Shown piece by piece: positions 8,743 to 17,754 of a stretch of DNA of 64,000 nt. The translations under genes and the position numbers were made by a program. Under the pieces are notes generated by a model. The model made no database searches. It saw nothing but the letters and a program-made list of their open reading frames with translations, and was not told the origin of the DNA. Numbering within the stretch: position 1 is the first letter of the stretch; each line of letters begins with the position of its first letter. The stretch is from Microbacterium sp. Root61 (GTDB taxonomy: Bacteria > Actinomycetota > Actinomycetes > Actinomycetales > Microbacteriaceae): contig NZ_LMGU01000001.1 of the NCBI RefSeq assembly GCF_001427525.1, positions 2,849,760 through 2,913,759 of the forward strand, read 5' to 3'.

Positions 8743-9735
8743 ATGCCTGACAATCGCTTGCTCTCCCGCGGTGGACGCCGCCCCTGGATCGCCGCCGTCG
8801 CGGCAGCCGCCGTGGCCTTCGCACTCGCCGGATGCGCCGGCCAGGCCCCCGTGGCGGAGGAGACCAGCAGCGCGCCGACCGTCGACATCGACGCGGACTT
8901 CTTCTTCCAGGAGGGCGACATCCCCGCCGATCCCGAGCGTGTCGTGGTGCTGTGGCGCACCGGCTCCTCGCTCGCCGAGCTCGGTGTCGTGCCGGTCGGT
9001 GCTCTGGAGGGCGAGCTGTCCGAGAACGAGCTCACGCCCGAGCAGTTCGCCCCGGTGTCCGACGTTCCCGTGGTCGGCACCTACGAAGGCGTCGACATCG
9101 AGAAGATCATCGAGCTGGACCCCGACCTGATCATCGGCATGGACAACGGGGGATTGAGCATCGACTACGAAGAGCTCGCGGAGCTCTTCCCCGTGGCGAT
9201 CCTCTCCATCGCCGAGCCCACGGACGTGTGGCGCAACTACGAGACGGTGGCTCAATTGGTCGGCAAGAGCGCCGACTTCACCACGCAGCACGAAGCGCTG
9301 ACCGAACGACTCGATGCGCTGAACGCCGAGTACGGCGATGAGCTCGGCGCGACGCAGTCGACGATCCTGGGCGGCCTCGAGGGCCAGATCTGGGTCGACA
9401 CGAGCAAGTCGCTCGCCTATGACCGGCTGACGGCGGCGGGCTTCGGCTACAACCCCGCGTACACCGACAACCCGGAGCGGTACGTGGAGGAACTCACCCG
9501 CGAGAACATCCCGACCCTGGCAGATCAGGACATCATCTTCTTCGACGCCGAGCTCGACGGCAGCACCCCCGCTGACGTGCAGGCCATCCTCGACGAGCCC
9601 GCCTTCCAGGAGCTCCCGGCCGTCGTCGCCGGGCACCTGTATCCGATCCGCGGCGCCACGGTCTACACGTTCACCGCGGCGAACCTGCAGGTCGACGATC
9701 TCGCCGCTGCGGCGAAGGCCTTCACGGGACGCTGA
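8743..9735 (+). CDS. Iron-siderophore ABC importer, substrate-binding lipoprotein
   Basis: Extracellular lipid-anchored receptor that hands Fe3+-siderophore to the FecCD permeases. The ATG at 8743 gives a basic signal peptide with lipobox LAGC (Cys31). An upstream in-frame ATG would only bury this signal peptide, so it was not used. The mature part is a class III (helical-backbone, FecB/FhuD type) binding protein, with EGVDIEKIIELDPDLIIG as the typical segment of the first lobe. It begins the plus-strand half of the iron cluster and is followed 3 bases later by a siderophore reductase gene. Confidence 0.94.
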   Translation: MPDNRLLSRGGRRPWIAAVAAAAVAFALAGCAGQAPVAEETSSAPTVDIDADFFFQEGDIPADPERVVVLWRTGSSLAELGVVPVGALEGELSENELTPEQFAPVSDVPVVGTYEGVDIEKIIELDPDLIIGMDNGGLSIDYEELAELFPVAILSIAEPTDVWRNYETVAQLVGKSADFTTQHEALTERLDALNAEYGDELGATQSTILGGLEGQIWVDTSKSLAYDRLTAAGFGYNPAYTDNPERYVEELTRENIPTLADQDIIFFDAELDGSTPADVQAILDEPAFQELPAVVAGHLYPIRGATVYTFTAANLQVDDLAAAAKAFTGR

Positions 9736-9737
9736 CG

Positions 9738-10595
9738 ATGGGTGAGGAATCCACGACTCCGCCGCGGGCGGAGCTGCGCAATTGGCCGATCCGCATCCGC
9801 GAGCTCGATCTGGTGCATCGTGAACACGTCACGCCCCGGATGCTCCGGCTGACGCTCGGCGGGGCGAACCATGTCGGGTTCGAGAGTCATATCGCGGACG
9901 AACACGTCAAGTTGATCTTCCCCGACGAGACGGGAGATCTCCGGGTGCCGACGCAGGACGGCGACGTCCTCGCCTGGCCGCGCCCGAACCCGACGACGCG
10001 GGACTACACCGTGCGCCGGTACGACTCCGAGCGGGGAGAGGTCGACCTCGACTTCGTCGTCCACAAGGGCGGACTGGCGTCGGACTGGGCGGAAAACGCT
10101 CCGCTCGGCTCGAAGATCTGGGTGGCAGGGCCACCACGCGGCGTGTTCATCCCCGATGCGTTCACCTGGCAGGCATACCTCGGGGACGAGACCGCCCTGC
10201 CTGCGATCGCGCGTCGGCTGGCCGAGCTGCCTCGGCACATCGAGGGGGTCGCGGTCATCGAGGTGCAGGACGTCGCCGAGCAGCAGCCGCTGGACCCGCC
10301 GCCCGGTTTCGCGGTCACCTGGCTGCACCGTGGCTCGGCGGCGCCGGGAACGACATCGCTGCTCGCAGACGCCGCGGGGCGGATCTCCATTCCCCGCGAC
10401 GGGCGCTCGTACGTGTGGTTCGCGGGAGAGAGCGGATCGATCAAACCCCTGCGGGCATGGGCGAAGGGAGCGGGGCTCGGCAAGCACGAGTTCGACTTCG
10501 TCGGCTATTGGAAACGCGGCGCAGTGGGAGATGAGGAAGACCACCACCACGGGGTCGTGCACGCCCTCAAGCACCTTCTCCGCCTCGATCACTGA
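9738..10595 (+). CDS. Siderophore-interacting protein (FAD-dependent ferric reductase)
   Basis: Cytoplasmic SIP/ViuB-type flavoprotein that reduces ferric siderophores to release Fe2+. The 285-residue protein has an FAD-binding beta-barrel with RDYTVRRYD at residues 88-96 and the LDFVVHKGGLASDWA segment, then a NAD(P)H-binding-like domain with AGESGSIKPLR and a C-terminal VGYWKRG motif. All are characteristic of the SIP family. It starts 3 bases after the binding-protein gene, so both share the iron-regulated transcript. Confidence 0.94.
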   Translation: MGEESTTPPRAELRNWPIRIRELDLVHREHVTPRMLRLTLGGANHVGFESHIADEHVKLIFPDETGDLRVPTQDGDVLAWPRPNPTTRDYTVRRYDSERGEVDLDFVVHKGGLASDWAENAPLGSKIWVAGPPRGVFIPDAFTWQAYLGDETALPAIARRLAELPRHIEGVAVIEVQDVAEQQPLDPPPGFAVTWLHRGSAAPGTTSLLADAAGRISIPRDGRSYVWFAGESGSIKPLRAWAKGAGLGKHEFDFVGYWKRGAVGDEEDHHHGVVHALKHLLRLDH

Positions 10596-10604
10596 CCGCG
10601 GCGC

Positions 10605-10635
10605 GCGACCCCTCACCGACACGGTGGGGGGTCGC
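10605..10635 (+). terminator. Probable terminator after the siderophore genes
   Basis: GCGACCCCTCACC (10605-10617) pairs with GGTGGGGGGTCGC (10623-10635) over 13 base pairs with one T-G wobble and a 5-base loop. Only a short TT follows, so it is a high-GC stem with a weak tail, as is common in actinobacteria. It separates the iron cluster from the YjbR-family gene. Confidence 0.6.
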
Positions 10636-10666
10636 TTCATGTCCGGGACCGGTGGATGATGTCGGC

Positions 10667-11077
10667 ATGGCGACGATCGAGGATGTGCGCGCGATCGCCC
10701 TCGCTCTTCCGGAGACGTTCGAGAAGATCGAGGGTCATCGCGGCGGCGCGAGCTGGCGGGTGAAGGACGGCCTGTTCGTGTGGGAGCGCGGACCCGGCGC
10801 CACCGACCTGCGTCAGCTCGATGCCCTCGGCCGCTCGTGGCCCGAGGGCCCGGTGGTCGGCGTGCGGACCGATGGCGCAGAAGGCAAGGAGGCACTGCTC
10901 GGCACCTTCCCGGATCTGTTCTTCACGATCCCGCACTTCGACGGATACCCCGCCGTGCTCGTCATCCTCGAATCGATCGAGGTCGAGCACCTGCGCGAGG
11001 TCATCACGGACGCCTGGCTGGTGAAGGCGCCGCGCCGCCTCGCGAAGGAGTGGCTCGCGCAGCACGGCGACTCCTGA
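10667..11077 (+). CDS. MmcQ/YjbR family protein
   Basis: Small (136 residues) protein of the MmcQ/YjbR family, structurally related to double-wing DNA-binding folds; its biological role is not established. Family features visible are ALALPETFEKIEGHRGGASWRVKDGLFVWE near the N-terminus, LFFTIPHFDGYPAVLV in the middle and the C-terminal DAWLVKAPRRLAKEWL. The ATG at 10667 is preceded by GATGAT and a 6-base gap, which fits a leaderless start; there is no Shine-Dalgarno sequence. It appears to be a single-gene unit. Confidence 0.85.
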   Translation: MATIEDVRAIALALPETFEKIEGHRGGASWRVKDGLFVWERGPGATDLRQLDALGRSWPEGPVVGVRTDGAEGKEALLGTFPDLFFTIPHFDGYPAVLVILESIEVEHLREVITDAWLVKAPRRLAKEWLAQHGDS

Positions 11078-11144
11078 CGCCCCGGGGTCGGCTGTTTTCC
11101 CTGCCGTGTCGCGCCGGATCGCTTCGGCGCGCGTTGCCGACGAT

Positions 11145-11186
11145 TTGACGTTCCTCATGGGTATCGGTTAACTGTATTTCGTTAAC
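11145..11186 (+). promoter_or_regulatory. Promoter and inverted-repeat operator of the GntR gene
   Basis: TTGACG at 11145-11150 and TTAACT at 11168-11173 are separated by 17 bases. An inverted repeat GTTAAC-N8-GTTAAC (11167-11186) overlaps the -10 element and continues downstream. This placement fits autorepression by the FadR-type GntR protein whose gene starts at 11207. The ribosome site AAAGGAG follows at about 11195. Confidence 0.6.
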
Positions 11187-11206
11187 GGAACACAAAGGAG
11201 TGCAAA

Positions 11207-11896
11207 ATGGTGCCGATGCTACCCGCCCGCGCCCCGGCGCTGGGCGACCAGCTCGCTGCGGTCCTGCGCGACCTGATCGTCCGCCGCCAACTCCAGCCGG
11301 GCACGCACCTGGTCGAAGACGCGCTCGCCGCCGAGTACGACGTCAGCCGTGGTCCCGTCCGTGACGCACTCCGCCAGCTGGAATCGCAGGGTCTCGTCGA
11401 ATCGCGCCGCCGCGGCTTCTTCGTGATCGGTCTCAGCCAGGACGACATCAACGATCTGTACGAGCTCCGCGAGTCGATCGAGCTCGTCGCTGTGACCCGC
11501 GCGATCTCCCAGGTCTCGGACCTGCAGATGCGCGAAGGACGCGACATCGTCGCCGAGATGATCGCCTGTGCAGACCGCGCCGATGCGGCAGGCTTCGCCG
11601 CGGCGGACATGCGCTTCCACGCGCTGCTCTATCGCGCCGGGGGGAATCGTCGCCTCCTCGATGTGTGGGACGCGTACGAGCCCGTTTTCGCCAGCCTCAT
11701 GCAGCTCACTGTCGAAGAGGATGTCGACCTGCATCCGTCCGCTCACGATCACGGGCAGCTCCTCGATCTGATCGAGGAGGGCGATGCCGACAAGCTTCGT
11801 GCCGAGATGAGCGACCACCTGGACGGCGCCCGCGCGCGGATGGGTCGCGCCGTGCATGCGCTCATCCAGGACGAGTCCGGCGAGGTCGCGTCGTGA
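11207..11896 (+). CDS. GntR-family transcriptional regulator (FadR/FCD subfamily)
   Basis: Ligand-responsive DNA-binding protein of 229 residues. The N-terminal winged helix (LRDLIVRRQLQPGTHLVEDALAAEYDVSRGPVRDALRQLE) is followed by an all-helical FCD ligand domain (ELRESIELVAVTRA; later FHALLYRAGGNRRLLDVW). FCD domains often bind sugar acids through metal-coordinating histidines. Its stop overlaps the GTG start of the first permease gene, so it is co-transcribed with the importer and GH78 genes and is probably their regulator. The inducer is unknown; a sugar acid or rhamnoside-derived compound is plausible. Confidence 0.92.
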   Translation: MVPMLPARAPALGDQLAAVLRDLIVRRQLQPGTHLVEDALAAEYDVSRGPVRDALRQLESQGLVESRRRGFFVIGLSQDDINDLYELRESIELVAVTRAISQVSDLQMREGRDIVAEMIACADRADAAGFAAADMRFHALLYRAGGNRRLLDVWDAYEPVFASLMQLTVEEDVDLHPSAHDHGQLLDLIEEGDADKLRAEMSDHLDGARARMGRAVHALIQDESGEVAS

Positions 11897-12843
11897 CCGG
11901 TGTTGCAGAACTGACGCGACCTGTCGAGACGGTGCCCGTCGAGCCGGAGGCGCCGCGCAGGCGTCGCCGTTTCGTCGGCGTCGCCCAGTCGAAGGTCCTC
12001 CTCGTCCTCGCGATCCCGGCGCTGCTGTTCTACGGGTTCGCCGTCGTCGTTCCGGCGATCCGTGGTGGCGTGCTCGCCTTCACCAACTGGGACGGGCTCT
12101 CCCAGACGTACGACTTCATCGGCATCCAGAACTTCGTCCGGATCTTCACCACGGACAGTTCACTCGATGCACTCCGGATGACCCTCGTCTTCGCGCTGGC
12201 AGTGACGGTGCTGCAGAACCTCTTCGGGCTCCTCCTCGCCCTCGGGGTGAACAGCGGCTTGAAGTCGCAGAACTTCTTGCGTGTGCTGTTCTTCGCGCCC
12301 GTCGTGATCACGCCGGTCGTGGTGTCGTACCTGTGGAAGTTCCTGCTCACGCCCGACGGCGCGGTAAACACGGTGCTCGCGGCGATCGGGCTGGGCGACA
12401 TCGCGCCCAGCTGGCTCGGCGACCCGTTCTGGGCAGCGACCTCGGTCGTCATGATGATCGTCTGGCAGCACGCCGGGTTCTCGATGGTCATCTACCTCGC
12501 TGGATTGCAGTCCATCCCGCCCGAACTCAACGAGGCGGCGGCCGTGGACGGCGCGGGAGCGTGGCGCCGGTTCTGGTCGGTCACGTGGCCGCTGCTCGCA
12601 CCCGCCACCGCGATCAACCTCATGCTCACCATCATCGGTGGACTCAAGATGTTCACCGAGGTGTTCGTCCTGACCGGCGGCGGCCCCGGCGGCTCCACCG
12701 AAACGCTCTCCACGCTGCTGTACAAGTCGGCGTTCCAGTTCAGCGAGTTCGGCTACGGCATCGCGCTCGCGCTTGTCCTGGCCGTCGTCGTGGTCATCTT
12801 CTCGGTGGCGCAGCAGCGGATGTCCAAGAGGGGGAACAACTGA
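11893..12843 (+). CDS. Sugar ABC importer permease 1 (MalF/UgpA type)
   Basis: Membrane subunit of a carbohydrate importer of the CUT1 class, 316 residues with six hydrophobic segments. The permease EAA loop appears as PPELNEAAAVDGAGAWRRFWSVTWPLL, where it would contact the ATPase. The GTG at 11893 overlaps the GntR stop (GTGA). Its partner is the next gene (12843), and the matching binding protein is probably the one at 16412. No ATPase gene is present in this operon, so a shared MsiK-like ATPase is expected from elsewhere. Confidence 0.93.
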   Translation: MTGVAELTRPVETVPVEPEAPRRRRRFVGVAQSKVLLVLAIPALLFYGFAVVVPAIRGGVLAFTNWDGLSQTYDFIGIQNFVRIFTTDSSLDALRMTLVFALAVTVLQNLFGLLLALGVNSGLKSQNFLRVLFFAPVVITPVVVSYLWKFLLTPDGAVNTVLAAIGLGDIAPSWLGDPFWAATSVVMMIVWQHAGFSMVIYLAGLQSIPPELNEAAAVDGAGAWRRFWSVTWPLLAPATAINLMLTIIGGLKMFTEVFVLTGGGPGGSTETLSTLLYKSAFQFSEFGYGIALALVLAVVVVIFSVAQQRMSKRGNN

Positions 12844-13664
12844 TGTTCCGGTATTCCAAGGGGACGTTCGCGCGCGAAGTCCTGATGATGTGCATCGCGC
12901 TCGTCTTCGTCTTCCCGCTGTACGTCCTGGTGAACATGTCGCTGCGTCCCGCCAACGATGCGTCGTCGCCGCTCGTCCCGGCATCCCAGCCCACCTTCGA
13001 CAACTTCATCCAGGCCTGGACCCAGGCGGGCCTCGGGTCGGCGCTGCTGAACAGCGCGATCGTCACGGTGACGAGCGTCGTCCTCATCGTCGCGATCTCC
13101 TCGATGGCCGCCTACCCGCTGGCCCGCGTGACCTCGAAGCTCTCGACGACGATGTTCTGGATCGTGCTGGTCGGCATGATGATCCCGTTCCAGGTCGCGC
13201 TCATCCCGCTGTACCAGACGATGCGCGACCTCGGCCTGCTGGGATCGCTCGCGTCGCTGATCCTCTTCTACACCGGCAGTCAGGTGCCCTTCTCGATCTT
13301 CCTCTACACCGGCTTCCTCCGCACGCTCGACCGCGACTATGAGGAGGCGGCGGCGCTGGACGGCGCCGGCACATTCCGCACGTTCACCAGCGTCGTGTTC
13401 CCGCTGCTCCGCCCGATCACCGGCACGGTGATCATCCTCAACGCGATCACGGTCTGGAACGACTTCCTCGTTCCGCTGCTCTACCTCAGCGGCACGCCGC
13501 AGCAGACTGTGACAGTCGCGCTCTACGCGTTCGTCGGGCAGTTCGTCTCGAACTGGCCGGTCGTGTTCGCAGGCCTCGTGATCACCGTCATCCCGGTTCT
13601 GCTCGCGTACTTCCTCATGCAGAAGCAGATCATCAAGGGCTTCGCCGGAGGTCTGAAGGGATGA
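12843..13664 (+). CDS. Sugar ABC importer permease 2 (MalG/UgpE type)
   Basis: Second CUT1 permease, 273 residues with six membrane segments and the EAA loop DYEEAAALDGAGTFRTF followed by VVFPLLRP. The ATG at 12843 overlaps the final base of the upstream TGA, and its own stop overlaps the ATG of the GH78 gene (ATGA), so four genes from 11207 to 16342 are translationally coupled. It pairs with the 11893 product. Confidence 0.93.
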   Translation: MFRYSKGTFAREVLMMCIALVFVFPLYVLVNMSLRPANDASSPLVPASQPTFDNFIQAWTQAGLGSALLNSAIVTVTSVVLIVAISSMAAYPLARVTSKLSTTMFWIVLVGMMIPFQVALIPLYQTMRDLGLLGSLASLILFYTGSQVPFSIFLYTGFLRTLDRDYEEAAALDGAGTFRTFTSVVFPLLRPITGTVIILNAITVWNDFLVPLLYLSGTPQQTVTVALYAFVGQFVSNWPVVFAGLVITVIPVLLAYFLMQKQIIKGFAGGLKG

Positions 13665-16342
13665 CCGTCGAGGCATACTCGCTGCGTGCCGACGGGCAGG
13701 ATCGGCCGCAGGGCATCGTGCAGCATCCGTCCTTCTCGTGGCGCCTGCGCTCGTCGAGGAAGGGTGCGCGGCAGGCCGCGTACCGCATCACCGTGACCGT
13801 CAGGATGCCCGGTGCTGTCATCGCCCGAGTGTGGGATTCCGGCCGGATCGAGACGACCTCGACCACAGGTGTCCGGTACGGAGGTGCGCCGCTCGCGAGC
13901 TCGGCGGATTACGAATGGGAGCTCGAGGTCGAGGACGAGCGCGGAGAGATCTCCGCCGCGCTCGGCCATTTCGCGACCGGTATCGTGCATGCCGACGAGT
14001 GGAGCGCCGCGTGGATCGGGCGCAACCCGGTCTATCGCCACGTCGCGCTGCCTCCGCAGGACACCGACATCAGCTACACCGTCAACAAGCTTCAGCCGGT
14101 GCGGCGGTTCGTCCGCCACTTCGATCTGGATGCCGTTCCGGACACCGCGAAGGTGCACGTGTCGGCGAAGGGGATCTATCGGTTGTACGTCAACGGTCAC
14201 AAGGTCGGCACCGACGAGCTCGCGCCCGGCTGGACCGAGTACCGCGACCGGATCACCTACCAGTCGTGGGACGTCAGCGGGCTGCTGCACCCCGGCCGCA
14301 ACAGCATCGCGGCGCTTCTCGGCGACGGCTGGTACGTGGGGTTCATCGGAACGGATCGTCGACACCAGGCGCAGCACTACGGCAAGGAGCCCGCGCTGCT
14401 CGCCCAGCTCGTGCTGGATGACGCACGCGGCGGCCGATCGGTCATCGGAACGGATGACGCGTGGAGCGAGTCGCCGAGCGACATCCTCTACGCCGATCTG
14501 CTCATGGGCCAGTACGAGGACTCCCGCCGCGAACTGCCGGGCTGGCACCAGCCGGAACAGGACCTCGCGGACTGGTCCGACGCGGTCGTGGTCGATCGCG
14601 ACACCGCTCTGCTCGTGCCCGAATCCGATCCCGGCGTGCGGGCGACCGTCCGTCTCCCCGCGGTCTCGGTCACTCCTCGCGGCGACGGCCGGCACATCGT
14701 CGACTTCGGTCAGAACCTCGTGGGCCGCGTCCGCCTGACGCTGCGCGGACTCGCCGCGGGCACCCGCGTGCAGCTCGACCACGCGGAAGTGTTGGAGGAC
14801 GGCGAGCTCCACACGGCGAACCTCCGCACCGCCGAGCCGACGGACGTGTTCTGGACCAACGGTGAGGACACCCAGGTCTTCGAACCGCGCTTCACGCTGC
14901 ACGGGTTCCGCTTCGCCGAGGTCCAGGGGATTCCCGGCGTCCTGCTCCCGACCGATATCGAGGCAGTGGCGCTGCACAACGACGTCGAGTTCGTGGGGGA
15001 GTTCACCTCGTCCGACCGCGCGCTGGACCGGCTCTTCCAGAACGTTTCGTGGGGGCTCCGCGGCAACTTCGTGTCGATCCCGACCGACTGCCCGCAACGC
15101 GACGAGCGGCTCGGCTGGCTGGCCGACGCACAGGTGTTCGCGCCGACCGCGCTGGCGATCGCGGATGTCGGACCGCTGCTGCGTCGTTGGCTGCACGATG
15201 TGCGGAGCGCCCAGAACGATGACGGCGCATTCCCCGACATCGCTCCGCATCTCATCCATCTGAGGGAGGGCGCACCCGCCTGGGGCGATGGTGGCGTGAC
15301 GATTCCCTGGCACATCTATCGCGCCGGCGGCGACACCGCCGTTCTCGAGGAGGCCGCCGATTCGATGGTCGCCTGGGTGCGGCATATCGAGCGACACAAC
15401 CCGTCGCTGATCTGGCGGACGCAGGTGGGCAACGACTACGGCGACTGGCTGCAGATCGGCGAGGAGACACGCAAGGACGTCCTGGCGACGGCCTACTTCG
15501 CGCACAGCACCGATCTCACCGTCCGGACGCTGGCGATCCTCGGTCGCACCTCCGAGGCGGAGGAGTTGGCGGAGCTGCATCGACGCATCATCCAGGTCTA
15601 CCGCTCGTCGTTCATCGATGGCGACGGCACGGTGGCGGGCGACACCCAGGGCGGGTATCTGCTGACGCTGGCCTTCCGGCTCTACGCGGATGCCTCGGAA
15701 CGGGACCGGATCGCCGAGAGGCTCGTCGAGGCGGTGCTCCGTCGCGATGTCTCGCTGACGACCGGATTCGTCACTGTCGGACTGCTCTGCCCCGTGCTCG
15801 CCGAGATCGGCCGCGAGGACCTCGCCTTCCGACTGCTGCACAACGACCAGTACCCGTCGTGGCTCTTCTCCGTCCGCAACGGCGCCACAACCATCTGGGA
15901 GCGATGGGACGGGTGGACGCCGGAGAACGGCTTCCAGTCGGCCCGCATGAACAGCTTCAACCACTACTCGCTCGGCTCGGTCGGCCAGTGGTTCCTGTCG
16001 GGGATCCTCGGGATCACCCAACCCGATGACTCCGCCGGGTACCGCGAGATCGCACTCGCTCCGCGTTTCGACCACCTGCTGCAGCACGCCGCCGGCGCGC
16101 TCGAGACCCCACGCGGCCGTATCGAGAGCGCGTGGATCCGGGAAGCCGACCACATCCAGTGGACGGTCACCGTGCCTCCGGGCGCGCCCGCCACCGTCGA
16201 TCTCCCCGTCGCGGGGAACGAGATCACGGAAGGAGGCGAGAACGCGACGCATTCACAAGGCGTCACCCTGATGGACGGAGAGAAGAGCAGCCGACTGCGG
16301 TTGGAACCAGGAACCTACGAATTCCGGTTCCCGACCCGGTAG
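13661..16342 (+). CDS. GH78 alpha-L-rhamnosidase
   Basis: Hydrolase removing terminal alpha-L-rhamnose, 893 residues, the usual size for bacterial GH78. Beta-sandwich domains come first (PQGIVQHPSFSWRL; YRLYVNGHKVGTDELAPGWTEY), then the (alpha/alpha)6 catalytic barrel with the hallmark TDCPQRDERLGW at about residue 475, whose acidic residues include the likely catalytic acid, and a C-terminal beta domain. No signal peptide is present, so it should act in the cytoplasm on imported oligosaccharides or glycosides. Coupled to the importer permease upstream. The precise substrate cannot be deduced from sequence. Confidence 0.93.
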   Translation: MTVEAYSLRADGQDRPQGIVQHPSFSWRLRSSRKGARQAAYRITVTVRMPGAVIARVWDSGRIETTSTTGVRYGGAPLASSADYEWELEVEDERGEISAALGHFATGIVHADEWSAAWIGRNPVYRHVALPPQDTDISYTVNKLQPVRRFVRHFDLDAVPDTAKVHVSAKGIYRLYVNGHKVGTDELAPGWTEYRDRITYQSWDVSGLLHPGRNSIAALLGDGWYVGFIGTDRRHQAQHYGKEPALLAQLVLDDARGGRSVIGTDDAWSESPSDILYADLLMGQYEDSRRELPGWHQPEQDLADWSDAVVVDRDTALLVPESDPGVRATVRLPAVSVTPRGDGRHIVDFGQNLVGRVRLTLRGLAAGTRVQLDHAEVLEDGELHTANLRTAEPTDVFWTNGEDTQVFEPRFTLHGFRFAEVQGIPGVLLPTDIEAVALHNDVEFVGEFTSSDRALDRLFQNVSWGLRGNFVSIPTDCPQRDERLGWLADAQVFAPTALAIADVGPLLRRWLHDVRSAQNDDGAFPDIAPHLIHLREGAPAWGDGGVTIPWHIYRAGGDTAVLEEAADSMVAWVRHIERHNPSLIWRTQVGNDYGDWLQIGEETRKDVLATAYFAHSTDLTVRTLAILGRTSEAEELAELHRRIIQVYRSSFIDGDGTVAGDTQGGYLLTLAFRLYADASERDRIAERLVEAVLRRDVSLTTGFVTVGLLCPVLAEIGREDLAFRLLHNDQYPSWLFSVRNGATTIWERWDGWTPENGFQSARMNSFNHYSLGSVGQWFLSGILGITQPDDSAGYREIALAPRFDHLLQHAAGALETPRGRIESAWIREADHIQWTVTVPPGAPATVDLPVAGNEITEGGENATHSQGVTLMDGEKSSRLRLEPGTYEFRFPTR

Positions 16343-16371
16343 CACTTCTCGTCCGCCGTATTACCCGTACC

Positions 16372-16387
16372 GGGGGCTCCCGCCCCC
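16372..16387 (+). other. GC hairpin between the GH78 and binding-protein genes
   Basis: GGGGG (16372-16376), a 6-base loop and CCCCC (16383-16387) form a short strong stem in the 69-base gap. No T-run follows. It may act as an mRNA-processing or stability element for the downstream binding-protein message rather than as a terminator. Confidence 0.4.
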
Positions 16388-16411
16388 TCCCTGCATTGGA
16401 GTCTATCCACC

Positions 16412-17674
16412 ATGAATTTTCGCAGCATCGCCGCCGTCGCCGGTGTCGCCGGCGTGGCCGTCAGCCTCGCGGCCTGCTCGTCGTCGCCGTCGACGTCGGG
16501 ATCCACAGAGCCGACCGATACCCTGACCATCGCCACCACCTCGAACAACCAGGCCCCGATGGAGGCCGTGATCGAGGCGTATGAGAAGAAGACCGGCGTC
16601 GAAGTCAACTTGACCGTCGCCGATACCTCTCAGTTCCAGACGACCATCCGCACCCAGCTCTCCAGCGGCACCGCACCCGACGTCTTCACCGTGTGGGCGG
16701 GCGGCGGAAACCCGGGCGCCATCAACGTGCTTCAGGGCGCCGGCTATCTCGCCGACCTCTCGGATCGCGAGTGGGTCGACACGGTCGACGAGGGAACCGC
16801 GGAGACGCTGCAGATCGATGGCAAGACCTACGGGCTTCCGTCGAAGCTCGACGCAGTCGGAACCATCTACAACGTCGGAACCCTGGACGAGCTCGGCCTC
16901 GAGGTTCCGACGACCTACACCGAACTGCTCGCGTACTGCACCGATGTGAAGGCCGCCGGCAAGGTCGCCTTCGCTCTCGGCATCCAGACCGACTGGGTCA
17001 CACAGCTCATTCCATACGCACTCGTCGCCTCGACCGTCTACGCGGATGCGCCGGACTTCGACGCGAAGCTCGCCGACGGCTCGGAGACCTTCGCCGGCTC
17101 CGGCTGGGGCGACGCCTTCGACAAGTACCTCGAGATGAACGAGGCCGGATGCTTCAACGCCGACCCGCTCGGCACAGATGTCACCGCTGCGTACAACCTC
17201 GTGAACTCCGGCGAGGCCGTCGGCGTCGTGCAGGTGCTCGCTTCGTACCCGCAGATCGCCTCCACCGCGCCCGAAGGCACCGAGTTCGGGTTCTTCGCGC
17301 TGCCGGGCGACGACTCGGGCACGACCTCGATCGCACGAGGCATCGGCGTGAGCTTCGCGGTCAACGAAACCGCGAAGAACAAGGCCAACGCGCTGGACTT
17401 CATCGATTGGTTGACCACACCTGAGGCGACGAACGTTTGGTTCGGCACCGCTCCCGGACTGCCCGCACTGACCAACACCGAGGTCGAGCTCGACACCGTG
17501 ATGCAGACCGCGGCCGACATCATCGCGGCCGGCAACACCGCTCCGATGCCCGACCAGGGCTGGCCGAACGCCAAGCCGCAGTCGGCGCTCTTCATCGGCA
17601 CGCAGCAACTGTTCTCCGGACAGTCCGATGTGGACGGCGTGCTCCGTTCGATGGACGAGGCGTTCTCCAACTGA
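16412..17674 (+). CDS. Sugar ABC importer substrate-binding lipoprotein (rhamnoside locus)
   Basis: Extracellular solute-binding protein (family 1) of 420 residues. It has a lipoprotein signal peptide ending in lipobox LAAC (Cys22) followed by a Ser/Thr-rich tether. The mature domain shows family motifs such as FQTTIRTQLSSGTAPDVFTVW and YGLPSKLDAVGTIYN. It lies directly after the GH78 gene and is the only binding protein for the permeases at 11893-13664. A perfect hairpin follows the stop codon, which could raise the level of this transcript segment. Confidence 0.92.
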   Translation: MNFRSIAAVAGVAGVAVSLAACSSSPSTSGSTEPTDTLTIATTSNNQAPMEAVIEAYEKKTGVEVNLTVADTSQFQTTIRTQLSSGTAPDVFTVWAGGGNPGAINVLQGAGYLADLSDREWVDTVDEGTAETLQIDGKTYGLPSKLDAVGTIYNVGTLDELGLEVPTTYTELLAYCTDVKAAGKVAFALGIQTDWVTQLIPYALVASTVYADAPDFDAKLADGSETFAGSGWGDAFDKYLEMNEAGCFNADPLGTDVTAAYNLVNSGEAVGVVQVLASYPQIASTAPEGTEFGFFALPGDDSGTTSIARGIGVSFAVNETAKNKANALDFIDWLTTPEATNVWFGTAPGLPALTNTEVELDTVMQTAADIIAAGNTAPMPDQGWPNAKPQSALFIGTQQLFSGQSDVDGVLRSMDEAFSN

Positions 17675-17684
17675 TCGTCCTTAC

Positions 17685-17718
17685 GCCGGGTGCGCGGTCT
17701 GCGGGCCGCGCACCCGGC
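17685..17718 (+). other. Perfect 13-bp hairpin after the first binding-protein gene
   Basis: GCCGGGTGCGCGG (17685-17697) is perfectly complementary to CCGCGCACCCGGC (17706-17718) with an 8-base loop. It lies 10 bases after the stop and before the DapA-family gene. The sequence after it (TGTCCC) is not a T-run, so partial termination or 3'-end stabilisation is more likely than full termination. Confidence 0.6.
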
Positions 17719-17754
17719 TGTCCCTTCTCACTCTTCTCTGAAAGACCCACATTC

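Noticed and set aside
13523..16252. Very long open frame antisense to the GH78 gene
   Set aside because: High-GC genes with G/C third positions leave long open frames on the opposite strand. The translation has no recognisable domain and the plus-strand gene is a clear GH78 protein. The same applies to antisense frames over 33486-36251 and 48682-51156.
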